Assembly (NCBI GenBank): GCA_030142905.1
Contig: JASJOG010000003.1
Location: 1,578,001 to 1,642,000, forward strand
DNA: 64,000 bases
Source: Heliopora coerulea
Lineage: Eukaryota; Cnidaria; Anthozoa; Scleralcyonacea; Helioporidae
Direction: 5' to 3'
Below are positions 11,801-22,081 of this stretch, piece after piece (the stretch's first letter is position 1; every line of letters starts with the position of its first letter). The position numbers were made by a program, and so were the translations under genes. Below the pieces are notes generated by a model, which had not been told where the DNA came from, made no database searches, and saw nothing but the letters and a program-made list of their open reading frames with translations.

Positions 11801-14800
11801 TAATACAGTACATCCGAGTATTTGTAGTTTAGTTGGGATTTATGTAGAAGGAAGCTACATGTGCAAGTAGTCTGAGTCTGGCATGGTAGATTTTTAAACC
11901 ATGCTTTTAGATAACTTAATTATGCTCTCTTCTCTATATAAGGAAAGTCTGGGTGATGCTGTAATAACTGCTGGTGCACGTTTGGTCGAGTTAGACTTGT
12001 GCGATAATGCTTTTGGCCCTGATGGAGTGAAAGCAGTTACTAAACTTCTGACTAGTCCATCTTGTTTTTCTTTGAAAATTCTGAAATTTAACAACAATGG
12101 TCTTGGGATTGGCGGAGGAAAGGTTTGTTTGCATTTAATATATTTTGTAGTTTATTTTGTCGTTTAACTTTATAATTTCTGGATATTCCACAAATGAGAA
12201 GAACTCTTATTAACAAAGAAAGGTGCTTAGTGATATTAATGTTACCTCGAATATTACATGGTGTGTGGACAGAATTACAAAAAAGTAGAAAGGTTTAAAA
12301 TTAACAATTATGAAAATAGAATCGTCAAAATATTGGAATTTGTATTTTTGCTTTCCAGCAGTTAAACGTGGTATTGATCATCCACAGTTACATGACGTGG
12401 TGTAGATCAGTGTTCCAGAAACTGGGAGTCGCTACCCTTTTTTGGGCCACCAAATTTTTTTTTGAGGGTCGCAAAGATTTGTCCACATATAAAAAAGAAA
12501 GTCGAAAGAATACTCTCAAGTTGATCGAAACGTAAAAGAAATCGTTTGACTCAAAACGCGCTCCTCATGATCCTGGCCCGACGCAATTGTACTTTGTGCT
12601 TTCGTCGTTAGCGGATGCGGAACCAGCTGTCATGTTGGCTAAGTTGCCGCGCACAAAGCGCTTGCAGCGATGCAATATTTTTTATGATAAATTACGTTTT
12701 TGCACGGCTAGAACACCGTACTTCATTACAAAATAAGACAAGAGCAAGTGTAGGTATGTTAGGGAAATTATTAAAAGACATGTCTCAGGCAAGTCTCCCA
12801 GTAGAAACTTTGAGGTGGAATTGCATGTTTGATAGCCTAGGGTCACCGATATTTCACTAATATTTCGACGGGGTCGTGAACTAAAAAGTTTCCGGACCAC
12901 TGGTGTAGAACAACAGTTTCTCTTATCTAATGTTTATTGCTGCCGCTAGGCTGCTACTTATTCTGTCCAAATGTCGATTTGAAGTTGTCTGGCTGCCTTT
13001 TGCAATACCTTAAATTTGCCGCTCCAGTGGTATGCAACTATTTTCACGAGATACTTTGCTTATTTTACATGTCTACGGATACTGACTTCGTAGTCTTGTC
13101 CCGGTATGCAACAGTTTCACAGTCCGTTGATGAAGAAGATTCAGCATTCAAATTACTCGAAGAGAGAACTTCATGATTAACCTACATAGCTAAAATCAAT
13201 TTGAACAATTCGTTTGAGCGGAATTCGAACTCGTATCTTCAGATATCCGCATCGCTGCTCTACCTGTTGAGCTATCGAGTAAACTGGGAACAGTATGCTC
13301 GTTTTATCCATTGTAAAGACATAACAGATTCTAGTGACAACTTAACGCGTGTACGTCAGGATATGCAGTGTTTCGATTGTGTTTCAGAGTCATCTTTAAG
13401 GGTGACTTGAAAAGAATATTTCATGATTAACCGACACTGCTTAAGTCCAACTCGAAAATTTGACCTGAGCGGGATTCGTGTCAACCGTTAAGTTGTCACT
13501 AGAATCTCTCGTGCACTTAAAATAGATTAAACAAACGTGATGTTCCCAGTAGTCTCGATAGCTCAACTTTTGAAAAGCGGCTGTCCGGAAACCCGAAGAT
13601 GCTTCTTCAAGCTCCGCTCAAGTCAACTTTTCGAGTTGACTTCAGCAGTGTAGCTTAATCATGAAATTTTATGCTTGTGACCCAATTTCCAGTTTTTGGA
13701 AGAATTCATCGAGGTGACACAATTTCTAGCGAAATATCGAGAGGTCGGTAATGTGCCTTCAGGTGTTGATCAACCCTTGATTGTCATCTGCCTCATACAA
13801 AGTGAACACTTGTATTTCTGCCCGCTTCTCTTCAGCCGATATTCTTCACTAGCACAATTTATGTCAAGCAGCAGCGATTTAACTAACCTTGGTGGTACTA
13901 GTTTTTAATATTTAACTGTTTCTCTTATCAAGATTTTGTCAGACGCATTGTTGCAATGCCACAAAGCGAGCGTGAAGGCCGATGAAGTTTTTGAATTAAA
14001 AGTTTTTGTTGCTGGAAGGAATAGACTGGAGAACGAGGGAGCAACCGCTTTAGCTGGAGCTTTTAATGTAAATACTGTGTACAATGTTAATGTGTACCGT
14101 GTAATAATAACTTTTTTAATGTATAGCTGTATTGCTGATCTAACACTTTGTTGTATTACAGTATTTTAACTTATAATGGTAGTGGTACACATGACTTGAC
14201 CTTTATATCCCAAGCTGCAGGGGTGGAAAAAAGCTTTGGAGCATCGAATCCGTGTAGGTTTGTTTAAATCTTGAAAGGTTCTCTCGCTGCTCGCAGGTTT
14301 GCATTACAGCTACTAAAAATACTCCGACATCCATTTTTGATTAATACGGAGTTTAAGAAATCACGACGCGGACGTTAAGAATGATTCAACCCATTAATAA
14401 GACTTCACTTCCAAAACAAAATCATAAATTTGTGGTCGCTAGGATATTCTACACGGCGTCCTGGCTCTGCAGGACGATTGATGCGAGCACTTCCTTGTTT
14501 TCATGCTCGACAATGGCACATAAAACACGGAAAACGTTGGACTGGACACAACAAAAAACATTAATCGACCAACTAGAATTGCTTAGAATTGCTTAGTAGA
14601 AAGAAACATCACACCTCGAGTTCAGCATGTGTAGCTCGGGTCACTGCCGTAATAAAGAGTTTTTTACGGGTGTAGGCGTTGCAGCTTACTCAAACTCCCG
14701 TTTGCGCGCTCAAGAAATGTGTTTTAGGTGTTTCATTAGAAAAAAGGCTATGAATTTGGCATGGAGTATCGCAAAAATACGACTGAACGCACATCCGCTA

Positions 14801-17800
14801 GTTGGGAGGAATTAAGCTCAAAGGGATACTGAAAGAGCATTTAAAATGTATAAAAATCACTCAACGAGCACCTGAATACAGATTACGTTCTGCATGTAAA
14901 CAACATGTTGTTTTGAAAACTTTCAAAATCTTTTAAAGAAGGAACTTAAATGCAGTTTAGTATTCTAATGTTTTTACAACGAGGAGAATACCTTGACGTA
15001 GTGGAAAGTGTTTTAGGGGCTGTTTATATGAGTACTCGGACCTTGAGGACAATTTTAATAAAATAGGCATCCTGTCACAGGCGGGGCAAATTTTGCCCAG
15101 TAAACGCTTCATTCATCTTATTCTGAATTAGTAGAAACAGAATTGACTCATTTCTCACTTTAATTGAGCAATTTAATTTTGTGGTTGCAGCTCATTTAAC
15201 CGCAATACTTTGCAAACTTAAAAAGAATATTAAAAAAGATAAAAAAAGGGGGATTGAGCTATTAATAACTTTCTTAACAAATTTAATCTTTTTGAAACTC
15301 TACGTTGCTATATCTTAACAAGATACAACGATCACTGCACCCAAAGGGTTATGGATAGATCTACAAGTCGCAAAATTTTTCGATACGGTTAAAAGTGTTA
15401 ATTTTGTTATAGTTTTTTTGTCGTTTATGCTTGCTAAAAGAAATAAGGAAACCAAGGAGGCTCTGAAAATCTGTAAAAAGTTTAAATGTCTTGATCATTT
15501 GGTCAGCATACTTTAATTTGTAAGTTATACTTTTGGTGTAGGTTATTGGCACTCTTGAAGAAATATCAATGCCTCAGAATGGTATCAATCACCAAGGTAT
15601 TAGTGCTTTAGCGGAAGCTCTAAATGCGAATAAAGGCTTAAAGGTAAGAACTCCAGGTTACCAAACATTCCTTGAAACATTACGAACATGTGAATTTTTT
15701 AGAGCCTATGTTTGAGAAAACTTACAGCTACCAACTTGGGCATGGATTTTGCCATATATTTGGTTTTAATGTGCTGAATTACAACTTTCAATGCTATTTT
15801 CAGTTGTAGTTTACAGGGGAAAACTAGTTTCAAAAGTCCTTTTATTAAATGACTCATACACCGAGTCTATTATTTTTCGTTTTTTTTGCTTGATAGTCAG
15901 TAGCCATAATATGTTGTTTTCGTCAACTTTTGAACAAAAACAGCTGAGTTGATATGCGTTTTCTTTTATTTTAGATTAATACAGCAAAACCTGCTGATGG
16001 AGGAAAAGATTAATGATTGCCTGTTGTTTATTTTAGGTTTTGAATCTCAACGACAATATTTTTACCGCAAAAGCAGCCATTGCTATGGCAAAAGTAAGAT
16101 AATTTCAAATACTTCCGTTACTATTGAGTAAATAATCGTGGTGGGAAGTGTTTGTCGATAAGTTGTAAGAAGTCTCGTCCTATGTTTGTTCTAACGTTTT
16201 TGCTGAAGGGTGAGGACAAGATTTCTTACAACTTATCGACAAACACTTCCCACCCTCGCACAAAATTACACTAAATTTTCAACCCCCACACTGTACGAGT
16301 AGTCTATAGCTGCATGGACAACATGAAAACACTTATACAAAAGCACAGTAAACACATCCTAACGCAAAACGTAAAACGAAACCAGACAACGACGAACCAA
16401 CAACCCACGTGCAACTGCAAAAACCGAGACACATGCCCACTGGCTGGAAAGTGGTTGATGAAAAGCGTAGTCTACCGAGCTGATGTGACGGCGACCGACA
16501 ACAACGAGAAAAAGAGTTACATTGGAGTAACAGCTAATGAATTCAAACAAAGATACAGAAACCACCTGAAATCTTTCCAACACATCAATATTAATATATA
16601 GTGGCTTGCGCTTAGGTCGCACATATATATCGAATTTGCACCTTAGCTCACCATCTGAGTCTCGGTAGCTCAATGCCGTTGCGGGCTCGATCCCCGTCTG
16701 GGGCTCAGAAATCATTTTCTGAGTATCGAGCTTGAAGATCGTTCATCTTCCTTAATATATCCAAGCTCTCACGTTTCTCAAACATCAAACTACATCAAAT
16801 ATGCAAATGACACTGAAGTGTCCAAGCATATCTGGAAGCTGAAGGAAAACACCCGGAAGTTCAACATTAGCTGGTCGATCGTCAAACAAGTCGCGGCATA
16901 TAAAACGGGATCAAAGCGATGCAATTTGTGCCTTGAAGAAAAGCTCCTATTGACGAAAGGAAAACATAATAACTTACCTTACTTGTATTAAAATTCGCGT
17001 GGTATTCATTTTCGCTCAGCTTTAAATTCGCGCGATTTAATTTCGCGCACCCTGTTGAGGACTTATTCGCGCAGCTTTAAATTCGCGCAGCTTTAAATTC
17101 GCGCAGCTTTAAATTCACGTAAGAATTTTTTTGTTCGTTCTTTTCGGTCAGATTAATAGAAGCAATTTACGCATTTATCAACATTATTTTTTATCGACAA
17201 ATAAAACTTGTCTAAATTTGATCAAAAACCGATTTGGCTTGTCTCAATTAAAAAAATTATTGTCAAAAGTGTACACTGTAAGCAAAAATCCATGATAATA
17301 ATAAAGCATGAATTCAGAATACCAACAAATACTAAAAATTTTAATGAAGAATTCTCATTTGCCTAAAACTTAATTCTTCACAACATTTTAGAGTTCATAA
17401 GGATCCTCTTTTCGTTGTGGCTCCTTCAATGCGGCGCTCACACCTGATCGTCGCCAACCTTTGAGAATGATATCCTAGTTAGATCGCATATAGTCGTAGA
17501 ACTGCACTACCCATTTTGCTTGAAGTGGTTTGGGCACACTTATTCGCAAGTCAACACACGCTTTATGGGGCTGAATACCATTCATGATTTGGGCTTGGAC
17601 TTGCTCTGAGTACCATTTTTGCGCCTGGTTTCGCAGGAAAGCTTTGCAAGAGCGATTGACCGTTAAATCTAGGGGTTGCAGGTATGATGTCATGTTGTTG
17701 GGAACAGGTACCATCATGCCGTTATTGTCGGAAATTATCTTTTTTACTGCATCCGTCCAATATGCTTTAAAAACATCCGCGACCAAAACCCATTCTTTTG

Positions 17801-20275
17801 TGGTGCGAAAACCATGCTCTTCTCTTATTTGCTTCACATAGGGGGTAAGAATATGATTGACCAATTCCATTGCTTTCTTCTCATTTGACCAATGATTTTC
17901 GGTGTGGGTAATGTGGAATTCTTTTGGAAAGTTGAATTTGGGGTGGCACCGATCTGTTTTCCCCTGGCAGATTAGTTGAATTGGCAGAAATTTGCCCGAC
18001 GCGGTGACTGAGAATGTTCCAGTAATTTGGCGATAATCAGCGCTATCACTTATCGGCACAAACTTCTCGTTAGTTTTGTCCATTGTGTACTTGCTAATGA
18101 GGACAAACGGCAAAGGAGTCTGGTCGATGTTTATAATCAGATCGTCGACCACGTCATAAGCACTCACCACTTCTTCAATAGACCGACAAAACGCGAAGCG
18201 AATTTCTTTCAAAAAACCAGGTGATACGGGTTGTTTTGCAGTTGTTCCTCTGCGTTTACTGAAACCCAATCATCTGAAAATTGACTGGCACCATGTATAG
18301 TGGAAATCCAGCTTTCCTTCGTTTTCCTTTAACATTGACTGGTCATTAGCCAGTACGATTCCTTTCGCTATGGAAATAGCAATGTTGTAATTGAGAACAC
18401 ATCCCGCCGCTCTCATGCTTTTGATCACTGAGATAACTTTCTCATGGACGTTCTCGGGTAACAAAGTTTTTGCTCCACGATGCTTCCTTGGCAATTGGTC
18501 GAATTCTCTGTTCTCTTTTCTTTCCTTATAATAAAATTTGATCAATCCACGAACAGTGGACTCCGGTACAGAATATTTTCTTGCCGCCGGTCGTATTCCA
18601 TGCGTAAGTCCCCATTTTGCAATTTCTGCTCGTTGAAAAGCATCATGTTCTCCATATTTGCCCATCTTCTTCTTTGGTTCTGGAGTGTCCAAAAACAATT
18701 GTTGTTTTATTGCATTTTCTTCAGCTGCATTTAGGTTACTGCTAGATGATGCAACAGAAATATCGTCTTGGGAAACCCTTTTGAAATACTTCAACAGAGC
18801 CATGAGCGTTGATTTCCAACACACGCTGTTTCTCTATGTTCGCATAGCTTGGATGAGGTTGAGCATAAAACGGAAATATTTCACGTGTTTGCTACGCGTC
18901 ATGTGCAACACCTTGGGCGAACGCGACTGATCATTAACTATTGTGTAGGAAAATGGAAGGCATTTGCGTCGTGTGCAATAATTTGGCAAAATACACATGT
19001 CTTAAAATGCAAGTCATTCGTTTGTAACCGTGGAGTCAAGTGTTCAGTCCCGGCCTCTGAAGAATATCCTAGGTGGAAAAGTGGTTCGAGTGTTGCTTTA
19101 TGTAAACACTGTGACGACAAAGAAACGTATGCATCTGTTTGCTTCATTCAAGAAATTGCCACGGGAGAAACCAACAATTCAGACACCGACAACTCTGATT
19201 CAGTGAAACGGAATCCTGAGGGGACATCATTTTCTCTGGCTTGCGCATCGCGCAGCTTTCAAGAATACAGAAAAATCTGGGCTGCAAGAATCAACCAGCA
19301 CTTGGTAGTGAAGCCACTTTCAGGCAACATATTTGACCCATATGCCATTGGTCTGTTCACTAGAATCAGGGGCAGGATTGAACCAATGTCGCTGGTTGGC
19401 CATTTGCCTCGAGAGATTTCTCAATTTTGCAAGTTCTTTTTCGAATATGGGGGCAACATGAAAGCAACAGTTCGTGACATTAAATTTCGACGATCTCCCT
19501 TACCTCAAGGGGGCTTGGAGATTCCCATTGCCTTAACGGTCATGCAAAACAATGCGAGTTTGGAAATTTACAGCAAAATGCAGGCATTCCTGGTGGAATA
19601 TTACGTGGAGCCTGAAAATATTCCGACAGAAATTGCTCAGGATGATGAAGACATTTTTGATTTTTAATGTTATACTTTAAAACATATATCAAATGTGTTT
19701 GCATAAATAAACCAAATGATTTTGTCTCATGTTACACCACTCTGCTTTTCGCGCGGATTATATTTCGCGTAGTACTAAAATTCGCGCAACTATGCGTGCG
19801 CGAATTCTAGTACCGCACGAATTTTAATACGAGTAAGGTATTAAACAGACGAACCGAACTTTTCTCAAGGTGTCGCCATGTAACGAAACACCTTATTAAT
19901 TAACGTCACAACCTATGCAAATAAGAATAGTTGAACCGAATCTGTCAGTTGCCTGATGATCGCGTACCGCGTGAAACTCTGAGTAGCGACAGCATTTTAC
20001 TGTAATATAAATAATATATTACGCTCTACCTATGGGATTGAACGCTCTTAAACCTTACGCCTTCTGTGTGACATTTTTGTTGCATACTCCTCTTAGTGTA
20101 TATATATATATATATATATATATCAGTTGCCTGATGATCGCCTAAGCGCGTGAAACTCGGAGTAGCGACAGCAAACAAAAATTTGCCTTTGATTTGCGTT
20201 TTCGCTCTGCCTATTACGGTATCGAGCGCTCTATACATCCATGCCATACCTGTGACACTCTCGTTACATTTATTT

Positions 20276-20320
<45 letters not shown>

Positions 20321-21583
20321 CAAGTGTCCCAACTCCACTCGGCAGCAGAGAAACCATATAGTAGACAAATTAATGCTACCTTGAAGAATTTTTAAAAATA
20401 TATTATATTTTGGTTATTTTAAATTTTCGGCCGTATGAAGCGGCCTTCATCAGAAATATTTCTGATAATATATTTTTAAAAATTCTTCAAGTCGTGGTAG
20501 CATTAATTTGTTTACTACAGTAGTCTCCCGATATCTCGATCTCTCAAGGGAAACGCAAAAGATATCGAGATAGCGGGAGTTCGACATGTCGGGGGATCCA
20601 AAAAATTTTTGATTTTCAATGTTAAAATTAACAAAGACTAACTATAACATTTATTGTTTGTTTCAATTTAGTTTACGTTATTTAGATGGTACAAAGTCTG
20701 TGTTTCCTTTAAATTATTTTCAAACTAAACAATTTTTTTACAGAAAAAAATCAGAAGCGAGTTAGAACCCCTGGTCCTGTTCAAATACCCTACTGATTAA
20801 AATAGTCCGAAATGTCTTGCTGGCGTTTTGTTATCGCAAACTGTTTTTCCATAAAATTAGGTACTTCTAATGCTCGTCGTCTGAGCCATTGCGCATCTTC
20901 TTCATTCTCCATGGGTGATAGAGAGGGAATGCAAGTTCCTGTACTCTGCGATTTTGTGGCAGTGCCAAGCTCATTGAAATTTTGAAAAGGGAAGTTATGA
21001 AATGACCTATGAATTGCTAAGATGCAGCGCTAAGATGCCAGTTGTAATAAAAAACTATTTAAAAAATTGTGATCTTACTGTCGTTGGTTCACTATTTGAA
21101 ACAGCCGTTTTCAACACTGCATCGAGATAAAAAGGGTAAAATTAGGTCAAGGGAATCCGAAATTGATCAAGATAGCAGGGTTATCGAGATATACGAGCTC
21201 GAGATAAACCATAGTAAATTACTGATAAACAGTTAGGCAAATCCAGGGGAAACGAATCTTTGATCGAGATAGCGGGAGAATCGAGATAAGCGATGTCGAG
21301 ATATCAGGAGACTACTGTATATATATATATATATATATAAGTCGTGTATATATGCATATATACACGACTTAGGCCTAAAGAGATGTTTACATGATCCCAG
21401 CGCAAGTTTCATTCTGGTGAGAAATGACTTCATCACTCACGAACACTGAAACAAAAACTTACGAATGAGCAAGTGTGATTTTTTTGTGATACGTAAAAAG
21501 ATATGAAGAGATATGCAAAATAGAGAAATATTCTAACTGAATCCATACCTATACCTGAAGTAGTAAATTAGTCTATTCAGTTG

Positions 21584-21614
<31 letters not shown>

Positions 21615-21888
21615 AACAGCAAATTACATAAATTATGGCAAACCTAAACATATTGTAAAAAAAGCATGTATAGGCAAATCTGCTTCTGGACCAATCCACC
21701 CATCAGACGCTCGGAACGCCTACACGCGCAAAGACTCATGGACCAAGCTGATAGAAACAAACCACGTGCAAACGCCTCACCATAACCTGACGAAGACTTG
21801 AAGGACCAAGTCGAAAGCTCGACTCACCAAAACACAAATCTGGAGAACAAAATCATAACATTACTATGCCTGGATTACAAGTATTCAA

Positions 21889-21921
<33 letters not shown>

Positions 21922-22048
21922 CTGAGATGATAATGTTTACGATGAATCCAAGAGTGCTCGATACCATGTGGGGCAGAGCTTAAACTCCGCGTGAAACTCG
22001 GAGTAGCAACCGTATACTCTTAAGCGAAATCTCACTATATATACAGTA

Positions 22049-22081
<33 letters not shown>

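Larger units (their letters stand above)
8305..11942 (+). other. RanGAP1 intron 3
   Basis: 3.6 kb. It holds twin hairpins (8684-8762), a hAT element (9313-10551) with a nested palindrome, and otherwise AT-rich unrecognised sequence (10560-11942). Confidence 0.6.
12123..13932 (+). other. RanGAP1 intron 4
   Basis: 1.8 kb, holding a hAT MITE (12408-12902) and an inverted pair of tRNA-like SINE copies (13203-13640). No host gene is seen. Confidence 0.6.
16977..19838. mobile_element. pogo-like DNA transposon with two divergent genes
   Basis: It starts CCTTACTTGTATTAAAATTC and ends in the inverted copy of CCTTACTCGTATTAAAATTC, flanked by TA on both sides (16975-16976, 19839-19840). Subterminal copies of AAATTCGCGC, in a row at 17020-17120 on the left and inverted at 19745-19810 on the right, look like transposase binding sites. 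Inside are a DDE_1 (pogo/Tigger-like) transposase on the - strand and a zinc-finger/HIRAN-like gene on the + strand, with starts about 150 bp apart. It interrupts the Penelope-like element; removing it and one TA restores that reading frame. Each gene has only one disabling change, so the insertion looks fairly recent. Confidence 0.88.
16207..20010 (+). mobile_element. Penelope-like retroelement remnant, split by a SINE and a pogo-like element
   Basis: Only the 3' part is present. It has the linker before the endonuclease, the GIY-YIG endonuclease ([20 protein letters not shown] in the frame ending at 16601), then its C-terminal part ([17 protein letters not shown] and CNLCLEEK, about 16797-16976). 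The last codons resume at 19841 after the pogo-like insertion. The 3' end carries a hammerhead fold (19948-19990). A SINE-like piece (about 16602-16790) also interrupts the endonuclease. The coding parts contain stops, so it is dead. Confidence 0.82.

Noticed and set aside
18849..18952. Start of the zinc-finger/HIRAN gene at 18849
   Set aside because: That segment is in a different frame from the CVVC zinc-finger start at 18953 and overlaps the likely promoter; one extra A at 19004-19007 explains the apparent longer frame.
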